Shown here piece after piece: positions 26,211 through 34,926 of a DNA stretch of 64,000 bases. Both the position numbers and the translations under genes were made by a program. This DNA is from CBDIBC01 sp965276635 (GTDB lineage: Bacteria > Actinomycetota > Acidimicrobiia > Acidimicrobiales > Palsa-688): positions 434,001-498,000 of the forward strand of contig CBDIBC010000004.1 in NCBI GenBank assembly GCA_965276635.1, given 5' to 3'. The stretch's first letter is position 1, and each line of letters starts with the position of its first letter. The notes below the pieces were generated by a model. It was given only the letters and a program-made list of their open reading frames with translations, searched no databases and was not told the origin of the DNA.

Positions 26211-27680
26211 GTGACGGAGACACGCACGGGGACCGGCCAGCTGACGGCCGGTCAGGGTGACCGGCTGCGCAACTTCATCGGCGGTCGGTTCGTCGATGCT
26301 CGCGACGGTGCGACCATGACCATCGTCGATCCCAGCACCGGTGCCGGCTACATGGAGGCGCCGAGGTCGGGGCCCGAGGACGTCGACGCCGCCTGCCGCG
26401 CCGCCGAAAACGCCTTCGACACGTGGCGCGACGCCACGCCCGGGGAGCGGAGCACGGCATTGCTGCGCCTGGCCGATGCCATCGAGGCCCACGCCGAGGA
26501 CTTCGTCGCCGCCGAGGGCCGGAACACAGGCAAGCCGCTGGCCCTGACCCGCAGTGAGGAGATACCCCCGCTGCTCGACCAGGTGCGCTTCTTCGCCGGG
26601 GCGGCGCGGATGCTCGAGGGGCGATCGGCCGGTGAGTACATGCGCAGCCACACCTCGTGGATCCGGCGCGAGCCCATCGGGGTGTGCGCCCAGGTGACTC
26701 CCTGGAACTACCCGATGATGATGGCGATCTGGAAGATCGCTCCGGCCCTGGCCGCCGGCAACGCCGTGGTGATCAAGCCGTCCGACACCACGCCGGTGAC
26801 CACGGTGATGCTGGGCGAGCTGGCGGGGGAAGTCTTCCCGGCCGGGGTGTTGAACGTGGTGTGCGGCGACCGGGACACTGGTCGGGCGCTGGTCGCCCAC
26901 CCGATCCCGCAGATGGCATCCATCACCGGCAGCGTGCGGGCGGGTCGGGAGGTGGCGCTCGCCGCCGCACAGGATCTGAAGAAGGTGCACCTGGAGCTGG
27001 GCGGCAACGCCCCCGTGATCGTGTTCGACGACGCCGACGTGTCGGCCACGGCCGAGGGCATCGCCGGCGCCGGCTACTTCAACGCCGGCCAGGACTGCAC
27101 GGCTGCGTCGCGGGTGCTGGCCGGCCCGAAGGTCTACGACGAGCTGGTGGAGGCGCTGGCCGAACAAGCGAGGGGCACGACCTTCGGTGGCCTCGACATC
27201 GCCGACGCCGACTTCGGGCCGTTGAACAATCCGGCGCAGCTGGCTCGGGTCGGCGGCCTGCTCGAGCGGGCACCCGCCCATGCCCATGTCATCGCCGGTG
27301 GACGCCCGTCGGAGGGACCCGGTTTCTTCTTCCCGGCCACGGTGGTGGCCGGCGTGCAGCAGTCCGATGAGCTGGCGCAAAGCGAGGTGTTCGGACCCGT
27401 CGTCACCGTCCAACGCTTCGCCGACGAGGCCCAGGCGGTGGCCTGGGCCAACGGCGTGGAGTACGGGCTGGCGTCGAGCGTCTGGACCAGCGACCACGGC
27501 CGGGCATTGCGCATGTCGCGCCGCCTCGATTTCGGCGCCGTGTGGATCAACACCCACATCCCGCTCGTGGCCGAGATGCCCCACGGCGGCTTCAAGCACT
27601 CGGGGTACGGCAAGGACCTGTCCATGTACGGTTTCGAGGACTACACCCGCATCAAGCACGTCATGAGCGCATTCGAGTAG
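26211..27680 (+). CDS. NAD-dependent aldehyde dehydrogenase (aminobutyraldehyde dehydrogenase-like)
   Basis: A 489-residue aldehyde dehydrogenase. The nucleotide-site motif is QVTPWNYPMMMAIWKIAPAL, the catalytic Glu lies in LELGGNAP and the catalytic Cys in GQDCTAASR. It most resembles gamma-aminobutyraldehyde/betaine aldehyde dehydrogenases. It would oxidise the aldehyde made by the adjacent transaminase or amine oxidase. GTG at 26211 is chosen for its GGGGGGAAGA site; an in-frame ATG at 26148 lacks one. The permease follows after 13 bases. Confidence 0.92.
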   Translation: MTETRTGTGQLTAGQGDRLRNFIGGRFVDARDGATMTIVDPSTGAGYMEAPRSGPEDVDAACRAAENAFDTWRDATPGERSTALLRLADAIEAHAEDFVAAEGRNTGKPLALTRSEEIPPLLDQVRFFAGAARMLEGRSAGEYMRSHTSWIRREPIGVCAQVTPWNYPMMMAIWKIAPALAAGNAVVIKPSDTTPVTTVMLGELAGEVFPAGVLNVVCGDRDTGRALVAHPIPQMASITGSVRAGREVALAAAQDLKKVHLELGGNAPVIVFDDADVSATAEGIAGAGYFNAGQDCTAASRVLAGPKVYDELVEALAEQARGTTFGGLDIADADFGPLNNPAQLARVGGLLERAPAHAHVIAGGRPSEGPGFFFPATVVAGVQQSDELAQSEVFGPVVTVQRFADEAQAVAWANGVEYGLASSVWTSDHGRALRMSRRLDFGAVWINTHIPLVAEMPHGGFKHSGYGKDLSMYGFEDYTRIKHVMSAFE

Positions 27681-27693
27681 GGGACAGACGAAC

Positions 27694-29370
27694 GTGTCCG
27701 CCACCTCCACCAGCCCTCAACCTGAAACCGGCGGCGTCACCCCCGACGGCAAGGGCCTCAAGGCCGGCGCCATCGGCCTGCTGTCGACCACCGTGATCGC
27801 CATCAGCTCGGTGGCGCCGGCATACTCACTCGCTGCCGCCCTCGGGTTGATCGTCGCCGTGGTCGGCTTCCACGCCCCGGCGACGGTCCTCCTCGCCTTC
27901 GTCCCCATGGTGCTGATCGCCCAGGGCTACAACCGCTTGAACCGGGAGATGCCCGACTGCGGCACCACCTTCACCTGGGGAGCCAAGGCGTTCGGCCCCC
28001 AGACAGGATGGATGGGCGGGTGGGCCATCGTCGTCGCCGACGTCATCGTCATGGCCAACCTGGCTCAGATCGCCGGCGCATACCTCTTCCAGCTGTTCGG
28101 GGCCTACGGTCTGGCCGCCAGCACGACATGGGTCACCGTCGCCGGCGTGGGCTGGATCGTGGTCATGTGCGCCATCTGCTACATCGGCATCGAGGTCAGC
28201 GCCCGCCTGCAGTACGGGCTGCTTACCATCGAGATCGTCATGCTCGCCATCCTGTCGGTGACCGCCCTGGTGAAGGTGTACGCAGGTAGCGCTCCGGGCG
28301 CGGCGGCGGCCGACATCAAGGCGCACACCGCGGGCGCCGGCCCCCAGCACGTGCACCTCGACTGGTTCAACCCCTTCTCCTCCACGTCGCTGTCGGCGCT
28401 GACCATCGGGCTGCTCACCACCATCTTCATCTACTGGGGATGGGACACAGCTGTCTCCATCAACGAGGAGACCAACGACGCCGAGCGCACTCCCGGCCGG
28501 GCCGCCCTGCTGGCTACCGTCGTGCTCCTGGTGACCTACGCGTTGGTGACCATCGCCGCGGAATCGTTCTCCGGGCTGGGCGTGCACGGCATCGGCCTGG
28601 CCAACCCCGACAACAGCAGCGACGTGCTCTCCGTGCTCGGCGGCTCGGTGTTCGGCACCAAGGGCGCCGGGTTCGTGCTGGCCAAGCTCCTGGTGTTCAT
28701 GGTGCTGACCTCGTCGATGGCCAGCACCCTCACCACCATCCTGCCGACGGCGCGCACCACCCTGTCGATGGCGGTGTACCGGGCCATCCCCGCCCGGTTC
28801 GCCCGCATCCACTCCCGGTACCTGACGCCGACCTGGTCGACGGTCGGGATGGGCGTGACATCCATCGTGTTCTACGTGGCCATGACCCTGATCAGCTCCA
28901 ACGTCCTGCTCGACCTCATCAGCGCCATCGGCTTGCCCATCTCCTTCTACTACGCCATGACCGGTTACGAGTGCGTGTGGTGGTACCGCAAGCGGTTGCT
29001 CACCAACGTCCGGACCTTTGTCAGCTGTGGCCTGGCGCCGGGCCTGGGCGCAGTGATCCTGTCGTTCTTCTTCGGCTATGGCTGCTACTACTACTGGCAG
29101 GCGGCCAACAGCAGCACGACCCTGCGTCTACCGTTCTCGCCGCACTGGGACATCGGCGGCGTCTTCTTCTCCGGCATCGTCTCGCTGCTCATCGGCTTCG
29201 TGCTGATCGCCGTCTACCGGGCGATCAGCCCGGCATACTTCAAGGGCATCACCCTGAACGCGGCGACGCCGGTCCTGGTACAGGAAGGCGATGCGGTGAG
29301 CGTCGCCGTGGCCGCCCACCTGGCCGCGTCCACCGTCCGCCGGGAGCTCGACGAGGAGGCACCACGATGA
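27694..29370 (+). CDS. APC superfamily amino acid/amine permease
   Basis: A 558-residue membrane transporter with about twelve hydrophobic segments, starting with GAIGLLSTTVIAISSVAPAY, the substrate-site helix of the APC superfamily. A consensus loop (YNRLNREMPDCGTTFTW) follows TM2, as in amino acid/polyamine antiporters. It would import the substrate of the surrounding catabolic genes across the inner membrane. GTG start 13 bases after the dehydrogenase stop; its own stop overlaps the alanine dehydrogenase start (ATGA). Confidence 0.9.
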   Translation: MSATSTSPQPETGGVTPDGKGLKAGAIGLLSTTVIAISSVAPAYSLAAALGLIVAVVGFHAPATVLLAFVPMVLIAQGYNRLNREMPDCGTTFTWGAKAFGPQTGWMGGWAIVVADVIVMANLAQIAGAYLFQLFGAYGLAASTTWVTVAGVGWIVVMCAICYIGIEVSARLQYGLLTIEIVMLAILSVTALVKVYAGSAPGAAAADIKAHTAGAGPQHVHLDWFNPFSSTSLSALTIGLLTTIFIYWGWDTAVSINEETNDAERTPGRAALLATVVLLVTYALVTIAAESFSGLGVHGIGLANPDNSSDVLSVLGGSVFGTKGAGFVLAKLLVFMVLTSSMASTLTTILPTARTTLSMAVYRAIPARFARIHSRYLTPTWSTVGMGVTSIVFYVAMTLISSNVLLDLISAIGLPISFYYAMTGYECVWWYRKRLLTNVRTFVSCGLAPGLGAVILSFFFGYGCYYYWQAANSSTTLRLPFSPHWDIGGVFFSGIVSLLIGFVLIAVYRAISPAYFKGITLNAATPVLVQEGDAVSVAVAAHLAASTVRRELDEEAPR

Positions 29371-30482
29371 GGATCGGCGTACCGGCCGAGGTCAAGAACA
29401 ACGAGTTCCGGGTGGCGGCCACACCGGCCGGCGTCCACGAGCTGGTGCGGGCCGGGCACCAGGTGCTCGTGGAGGTCGGTGCCGGTGTGGGCTCGTCGCT
29501 GCCCGACGAGGACTTCGTGGCCGCCGGGGCCACCATGCTCGGCACCGCCGACGAGGTGTGGGCGGAGGCGGAGATGGTCCTGAAGGTCAAGGAGCCTGTC
29601 GCCGAGGAGTACCACCGCCTCCGCAAGGACCTCGTCCTGTTCACTTACCTGCATCTGGCCGCGTCGCGGCCGTGCACCGAGGCTCTCCTGGCCGCCGGGA
29701 CCACCGCCGTCGCCTACGAGACGGTCCAGTTGCCCGACGGCAGCCTCCCGCTGCTGGCGCCCATGTCCGAGGTGGCCGGCCGCATGGCTCCGCAGGCCGG
29801 CGCCCACCACCTCCAGCGCGATGGCGGCGGTCGCGGGGTGCTGATGGGTGGCGTCTCCGGGGTCTACGCCGCCAAGGTGGTGGTTATCGGCGCCGGCGTG
29901 TCAGGCATGAGCGCAGCGGCCATCGCCCTCGGCATGCAGGCCGAGGTGCTGCTCCTCGACCGGAATATCGCCAAGCTGCGCGACGCCGACCGCATCTACC
30001 AAGGGCACTGCCAGACCGTCGCCTCCAACGCCTACGAGGTGGAGCGGGCCGTGCTCGACGCCGACCTCGTCATCGGTGCGGTGCTGGTGCCTGGAGCCAA
30101 GGCGCCGACGCTGGTCAGCAACGAGTTGGTGTCGCGGATGAAGGCCGGCTCGGTGCTGGTCGACATCGCCATCGACCAGGGCGGGTGCTTCGAGGACTCG
30201 CAGCCCACGACGCATGCCGACCCGGTGTACCGGGTCCACGACTCGGTCTTCTACTGCGTCGCCAACATGCCCGGCGCCGTGCCGCACACGTCCACCTACG
30301 CGCTGACCAATGTCACCATGCCCTACGCGTTGGAGATCGCCAACCGCGGCTGGCGGGGCGCGCTGCGTGCCGACCCCGTGCTGGCCCCAGGGCTGAACAC
30401 CCACGAGGGCCACCTCACCTACGAGTCGGTGGCCGCGGCCCACGGCCTGCCGGCGGTGCCGTTGGCTGACGTCCTGGCCTGA
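29367..30482 (+). CDS. ald: alanine dehydrogenase
   Basis: A 371-residue NAD-dependent alanine dehydrogenase converting L-alanine to pyruvate and ammonia. Diagnostic parts are the N-terminal GVPAEVKNNEFRVAATPAGV, the LKVKEP segment with the active-site Lys, the Rossmann motif VVVIGAGVSGMSAA and the C-terminal VANMPGAVPHTSTYALTN. Its ATG overlaps the permease stop and follows a GAGGAGG site. Next to a pyruvate-type transaminase it would recycle alanine to pyruvate. The region around residue 155 (HHLQRDGGGRGVLMGGVSGV) is normal for the family. Confidence 0.96.
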   Translation: MRIGVPAEVKNNEFRVAATPAGVHELVRAGHQVLVEVGAGVGSSLPDEDFVAAGATMLGTADEVWAEAEMVLKVKEPVAEEYHRLRKDLVLFTYLHLAASRPCTEALLAAGTTAVAYETVQLPDGSLPLLAPMSEVAGRMAPQAGAHHLQRDGGGRGVLMGGVSGVYAAKVVVIGAGVSGMSAAAIALGMQAEVLLLDRNIAKLRDADRIYQGHCQTVASNAYEVERAVLDADLVIGAVLVPGAKAPTLVSNELVSRMKAGSVLVDIAIDQGGCFEDSQPTTHADPVYRVHDSVFYCVANMPGAVPHTSTYALTNVTMPYALEIANRGWRGALRADPVLAPGLNTHEGHLTYESVAAAHGLPAVPLADVLA

Positions 30483-30513
30483 ACGGCGGTTGCCGCCGGA
30501 TCGGCTGTGCCGA

Positions 30514-30861
30514 TCAGGCGATGATCGACCGGCGGGCGTCCAGCCGGGTCACGGCCGATGACTCGGAGGCCGCCGCGCTCCCCGCCGCGGCGGCAGACTC
30601 GGCCGCCCCGTGCTCCTCGGTCTCGCGCAGCAGCTGGCGGACCTCGTCGGCGGGATAGCGCCGGTGGCCGCCAGGGGTGCGGACAGACGGGATGCGGCCG
30701 CGTCGGGCCCACTCGGAGACGGTTCGCTCCGATACCTGGAAGAGGGCCGCCACATCGGCGGTGCGCAAGAGCTGGCCGCCGAGGCCGGTCGGCACGTCGG
30801 CGCCGAAGAGGCTGGCGAGCAAGATCCGGCGCTGCGATTCTTGTTTCTGTTCGTTGGTCAT
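30514..30861 (-). CDS. BldC-like MerR-type DNA-binding protein
   Basis: A 115-residue protein whose centre (about residues 31-80) is a MerR-type winged helix: LLRTADVAALFQVSERTV, then WARRGRIPSVRTPGGHRRYP. This matches the small actinobacterial regulator BldC, which is only about 68 residues in Streptomyces. Here there is a 30-residue N-terminal arm and a 35-residue Ala/Ser-rich tail. BldC-type proteins bind DNA cooperatively as asymmetric head-to-tail oligomers. It converges on ald and is preceded by a long gene-free leader. Confidence 0.82.
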   Translation of the reverse strand: MTNEQKQESQRRILLASLFGADVPTGLGGQLLRTADVAALFQVSERTVSEWARRGRIPSVRTPGGHRRYPADEVRQLLRETEEHGAAESAAAAGSAAASESSAVTRLDARRSIIA

Positions 30862-31209
30862 TGGGGGGTCACCTCGCTGCGCACGGGGACAGGTGTCGGT
30901 TCGGGCGTGTTTGGGGTGTCGTCACGAAGGATCGTGGTCGTCGTTGCGGTGATTCCGTGCGCAACCACCTTTCACCGTCTCAGGGGTCCCTCATTCCTGC
31001 AATGGTCACTTCGGGCTATTTCTGCTTGATTCCCTCCGACTGCTCCTGCGTCCTTTTCCTGTCTGGGCAGATCACTCCGAAGTGGACCGCCGTTGGCCGC
31101 CCGGTCTCGGCCTGGGCGGGCACGACTGTGGCCCGACGAGGTCAACCGAGGCCGGCGCGGCGGCTCCCGAGGTTCCGCTCCCGCCGGATCCGCTCGCTAC
31201 GGTGCGGGG
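30862..31209. other. 348-base intergenic region between bldC-like gene and coaE
   Basis: No gene is supported on either strand. The right end carries the coaE -10 element at 31198-31203. The left two thirds are less GC-rich than the flanks and probably form the promoter and a long leader of the bldC-like gene; no confident -10/-35 pair could be picked on that strand. Confidence 0.5.
31198..31203 (+). promoter_or_regulatory. -10 element (TACGGT) for coaE
   Basis: TACGGT is followed by six bases and the ATG of coaE, consistent with a leaderless transcript. Confidence 0.5.
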
Positions 31210-31827
31210 ATGGTGCTGGCCGCGGTCACGGGCGGGATCGGATCGGGGAAGTCCGCGGTCTCGGCGGGCCTGGCCGCCCGAGGTGCGGCGGTCGTCGACG
31301 CCGACGGCGTGGCTCGGGAGATCGTGGAGCCGGACGGTCCGGCCCACCGCCCGATCGTGGACCGGTTCGGGTCCGGCGTGCTGCAGCCCGACGGACGTCT
31401 GGATCGGGCCGCCTTGGCCGCAGTGGTCTTCACCGATGCCGACGCGCTGGCCGACCTGAACGCCATCACCCACCCGCCGATCGCCACGGTCGTCGCCGAT
31501 CGGATCGCCGCCTTCGCCGACCGGCCGGTGGTGGTGCTCGACATACCGTTGCTCGATGCCCGGTCCATCGAGCGGCACCGGCTCGATGCGCTGATCGTGG
31601 TGGACACCCCCGAGGACATCGCCGTGTCCCGCCTGATCGCCCACCGGGGCTTCGGCGAGGCCGACGCCCGGGCTCGGGTGGCGGCCCAGGCCACGCGTGA
31701 CGAGCGCCGCGCCCTGCTCGACCTGGCCCCAGCCGGGCGCCTGGTGGGCAACGCCGGGGACCGCCAGGCGCTCGACGACGAGGTCGGACGGATCTGGGAC
31801 TGGCTGCGGTCGCTGGCCGGCGCCTGA
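31210..31827 (+). CDS. coaE: dephospho-CoA kinase
   Basis: A 205-residue P-loop kinase catalysing the last step of CoA synthesis. Walker A is GGIGSGKSAV at residues 8-17, VVDADGVAREIV gives the catalytic Asp, and VVLDIPLLDA plus DAVI-like VVVDTPED are family motifs. Actinobacterial CoaE is often fused to a C-terminal domain; this one is the short single-domain form. The start is set by a leaderless -10 hexamer. uvrB follows on the same strand after a repeat tract. Confidence 0.93.
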   Translation: MVLAAVTGGIGSGKSAVSAGLAARGAAVVDADGVAREIVEPDGPAHRPIVDRFGSGVLQPDGRLDRAALAAVVFTDADALADLNAITHPPIATVVADRIAAFADRPVVVLDIPLLDARSIERHRLDALIVVDTPEDIAVSRLIAHRGFGEADARARVAAQATRDERRALLDLAPAGRLVGNAGDRQALDDEVGRIWDWLRSLAGA

Positions 31828-31838
31828 CCGCCCCCGCC

Positions 31839-31923
31839 GGCGGTCGCACCCCACCGGCGGTCGCACCCCAGCGGCGGTCGCACCCCACCGGCGGTCGCAC
31901 CCCACCGGCGGTCGCACCCCGCC
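31839..31923. repeat. five tandem copies of a 17-bp unit
   Basis: GGCGGTCGCACCCCACC is repeated five times (31839-31923) with single changes in copies 2 and 5. A further degenerate copy (GTCGCACCCCACCGG) lies at 31963-31977, just before the uvrB -10 element. Confidence 0.9.
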
Positions 31924-31977
31924 GGTCGCCGTCGTCGGTACCCACCGGTCGCCGACGGTGATGTCGCACCCCACCGG

Positions 31978-31983
31978 TACCAT
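31978..31983 (+). promoter_or_regulatory. -10 element (TACCAT) for uvrB
   Basis: TACCAT is followed by seven bases and GTG at 31991. It favours this GTG over the ATG at 31982, which overlaps the hexamer. No SOS box is seen here. Confidence 0.45.
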
Positions 31984-31990
31984 GCTCGTC

Positions 31991-34024
31991 GTGCCCCCGT
32001 TCGAGGTCGTGTCGCCGTTCGGCCCGGCTGGCGACCAGCCCTCGGCCGTCGCCGCCCTGAGCGAGGGGATCCGTCGCGGCGACCAGTTCCAGACCCTGCT
32101 CGGGATCACCGGCAGCGGGAAGAGCGCCACCATCGCCTGGACGATCGAATCGGTGCAGCGGCCGACGCTGATCATCGCTCCGAACAAGTCGCTGGCGGCC
32201 CAGCTGGCCAACGAGATGCGCGAGTTCTTCCCGAAGAACCGGGTCGAGTACTTCGTCAGCTACTACGACTACTATCAGCCCGAGGCGTACATCCCGTCGA
32301 GCGACACCTACATCGAGAAGGACAGCTCGATCAACGACGAGATCGATCGGCTGCGCCACTCGGCCACCTCTGCGCTGCTGACCCGACCCGACACCATCGT
32401 GGTGGCATCCGTCTCCTGCATCTACGGCCTGGGCTCGCCCGAGGAGTACTCCAAGCGGATCCTGCACCTGGAGCGAGGGACCGAGCAGGACCAGCGGGCC
32501 ATCCTGCGCCGGCTGGTCGACATGCAGTACGAGCGGAACGATGCCAACCTGGTGCGAGGCAAGTTCCGGGTGCGCGGCGACACCGTGGAGGTGCACCCGG
32601 CCTACGAGGAGACCGCGGTCCGCATCGAGCTGTTCGGCGACGAGATCGAGCGCATCACCATGGTGGACATGCTCACCGGCGAGCAGCTGCGCGAGCTCGA
32701 CGACCTGGTCATCTTCCCGGCGACCCACTATGTAGCGGGCGACGAGCGCATGCAGCGGGCCATCCACCAGATCGAGGACGAGCTGCAGCAGCGGCTGGCG
32801 TTCTTCGAGGCGGAGGGGAAGCTGCTCGAGGCGCAGAGGCTGCGGATGCGCACCCAGTACGACCTGGAGATGCTCGCCGAGGTGGGCGTCTGCTCGGGCA
32901 TCGAGAACTACAGCCGGCACATCGACGGCCGACAGCCCGGGGAGGCGCCGAACACCCTGATCGACTTCTTCCCGAAGGACTACCTTCTCGTCGTCGACGA
33001 GTCCCACCAGAGCGTTCCCCAGCTGCACGGTCAGTACGAGGGTGACCGCTCTCGCAAGGAGACCCTCGTCGACCACGGCTTTCGTCTGCCGTCGGCCGCC
33101 GACAACCGGCCGTTGCGCTACGACGAGTTCTACCAGCGGATCAACCAGTGCGTGTTCCTGTCGGCCACCCCATCGCCCTACGAGGTGGCCCAGTCCAGCC
33201 AGGTGGTGGAGCAGATCGTCCGGCCCACCGGGCTGGTCGACCCGGAGGTGGTGGTCAAGCCGACCAAGGGCCAGATCGACGATCTCATCGGCGAGATCCG
33301 CCAGCGCATCGAGCGGGGCGACCGGGTCCTGGTGACGACCCTCACCAAGAAGATGGCCGAGGACCTCACCGATTACCTCTTGGAGATGGGCCTGAAGGTT
33401 CGCTACCTCCACTCGAACATCGACACCATCCAGCGCATCGAGATCCTCAGGGACCTGCGCCTGGGCGAGTTCGACGTCCTGGTCGGTATCAACCTGCTCC
33501 GGGAGGGCCTGGACCTCCCGGAGGTGTCACTCGTCGCCATCCTCGACGCCGACAAGGAGGGGTTCCTGCGCAGCGAGACGTCGCTGGTGCAGACCATTGG
33601 CCGGGCGGCCAGGAACGTCGACGGTCAGGTGATCATGTACGCCGATCAGATGACGGACTCCATGCAGCGGGCCATCTCCGAGACCCACCGCCGGCGCGCC
33701 GCCCAGGAGGCGTACAACATCGAGCACGGCATCAGCCCCGAGACCGTCCGCAAGGCCATCACCGACATCCTCGTCATGCTCGGCGGCCGCGACGGAGGTG
33801 CGCCCGTCCCCGGTCGGGACAAGCGGAACCGTCGCCGGGACAAGGCTCGAAGCGACCTGGCCGAGCTGCCCAAGGACGAGCTGTCTCGGCTCATCTCCGT
33901 CCTGGACGAGGAGATGCGCGACGCGGCGGCCGATCTGCGGTTCGAGTACGCCGCCAAGCTGCGCGACGAGATCAACGACCTCAAGGGTGAGCTCACCGAG
34001 CTGGCGGCCGGCGCCATCCGCTGA
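31991..34024 (+). CDS. uvrB: excinuclease ABC subunit B
   Basis: A 677-residue UvrB, the helicase-like damage-verification subunit of nucleotide excision repair. Walker A is LLGITGSGKS near residue 40, the damage-inserting beta-hairpin is YYDYYQPEAYIPSSDTYIEK, the DEAD-like box is VVDESH, and helicase motifs V and VI are VGINLLREGLDLPEV and QTIGRAARN. The C-terminal UVR domain that binds UvrC is at the end (FEYAAKLRDEINDL). Length is normal. GTG start by a leaderless -10; an ATG nine bases earlier is possible. Confidence 0.97.
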   Translation: MPPFEVVSPFGPAGDQPSAVAALSEGIRRGDQFQTLLGITGSGKSATIAWTIESVQRPTLIIAPNKSLAAQLANEMREFFPKNRVEYFVSYYDYYQPEAYIPSSDTYIEKDSSINDEIDRLRHSATSALLTRPDTIVVASVSCIYGLGSPEEYSKRILHLERGTEQDQRAILRRLVDMQYERNDANLVRGKFRVRGDTVEVHPAYEETAVRIELFGDEIERITMVDMLTGEQLRELDDLVIFPATHYVAGDERMQRAIHQIEDELQQRLAFFEAEGKLLEAQRLRMRTQYDLEMLAEVGVCSGIENYSRHIDGRQPGEAPNTLIDFFPKDYLLVVDESHQSVPQLHGQYEGDRSRKETLVDHGFRLPSAADNRPLRYDEFYQRINQCVFLSATPSPYEVAQSSQVVEQIVRPTGLVDPEVVVKPTKGQIDDLIGEIRQRIERGDRVLVTTLTKKMAEDLTDYLLEMGLKVRYLHSNIDTIQRIEILRDLRLGEFDVLVGINLLREGLDLPEVSLVAILDADKEGFLRSETSLVQTIGRAARNVDGQVIMYADQMTDSMQRAISETHRRRAAQEAYNIEHGISPETVRKAITDILVMLGGRDGGAPVPGRDKRNRRRDKARSDLAELPKDELSRLISVLDEEMRDAAADLRFEYAAKLRDEINDLKGELTELAAGAIR

Positions 34025-34117
34025 CGCCTGGTCCCTCGTCGCCCGTCGCCCGTCACTCGGTGGGTGCGTCCCGGCGCGCTGGTACCGTGGCCTCGGGTCG
34101 GCGCTTCGGCGGGTCGG

Positions 34118-34741
34118 TCAGGGGCGCAGCCCGGCGATCACCAGGTCCAACATCCGATCGGCGCGGCCCGGGTCATCGGATTGCTCGTTGGCCAGGACGA
34201 TGCCGTGCACCATCCGGAAGACATCCGCAGCCTCCACGTCGGCGCGTACCTGCCCGCCGGCCTGTGCCCGCCGGAGCAAGGCGGTGCCGGCGTCGGCCAT
34301 CTCGAGGCACGCCACGTTGATGGGGGTGCCCTCCTGGTGCTTGGCGCACATCACCGTCGATGCCAGGCAACGGCCACGGGCGCCCGCCACCATGTGGTCG
34401 CGCAACCACACCACCAGCGCGGCGAAGGGGTCGGGCGCGGTGGCCAGCTCGAGCGCCTTGACCTGCAGCTCCTGGGCTTGATCGAGGAACGCCGCCTCCA
34501 TCAGGTCCTGGCGGGTGGGGAAGTGCCGGTAGAGGGTGCCGATGCCCACCCCGGCATGGCGGGCGATCTCGTCCAGCGCGGCATCCGCCCCCTGCTCGGC
34601 GAACATGTGGCGGGCCGCAGCCAGCAGTCGCTCTCGGTTCCTGCGGGCGTCGGCGCGTCGCGGGCGGTCCCCGGCTTCTGTGGGCCCTGTGTCCTGTGTG
34701 GGCCCTGTGTCCTGTGTACGTCCTGCGGCCAGGGTGGCCAT
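34118..34741 (-). CDS. TetR/AcrR-family regulator of the adjacent MFS exporter
   Basis: A 207-residue TetR protein: LLAAARHMFAEQGADAALDE, IARHAGVGIGTLYRHFPTRQ is the helix-turn-helix, and the C-terminal domain is variable. A TQDTGPTQDTGP duplication near residue 10 reflects an 18-bp DNA repeat. The ATG follows GGAGG by four bases. It is divergent from an MFS drug-exporter gene whose promoter contains a CGGAG-type inverted repeat, the usual arrangement of a local repressor and its target. Confidence 0.9.
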   Translation of the reverse strand: MATLAAGRTQDTGPTQDTGPTEAGDRPRRADARRNRERLLAAARHMFAEQGADAALDEIARHAGVGIGTLYRHFPTRQDLMEAAFLDQAQELQVKALELATAPDPFAALVVWLRDHMVAGARGRCLASTVMCAKHQEGTPINVACLEMADAGTALLRRAQAGGQVRADVEAADVFRMVHGIVLANEQSDDPGRADRMLDLVIAGLRP

Positions 34742-34805
34742 CGATCCTCCCCAAGGGCGCGGGACCCGAGACCGGCAAGGGTGCTGCGCCCGACGCGAAA
34801 AGGTG

Positions 34806-34842
34806 TTGCGAAACGGAGTGACCCTCCGTATACTAACCGGAG
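34806..34842 (+). promoter_or_regulatory. consensus-like promoter of the MFS gene with embedded TetR operator
   Basis: TTGCGA (34806-34811) and TATACT (34829-34834) are 17 bases apart, an unusually good sigma-70 type promoter for this sequence. The spacer holds ACGGAGTGACCCTCCGT (34813-34829), a 17-bp inverted repeat, and a third half-site CGGAG lies at 34838-34842. Repressor binding here would block transcription directly. Confidence 0.65.
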
Positions 34843-34926
34843 TCGCCCTCATGTTACCGCTTGGTGAACGCCGGGGGTGGCTCCCGCTGTTTCTTCAACC
34901 GCTTTCCCCCGCAACGGAGCCTGCCC

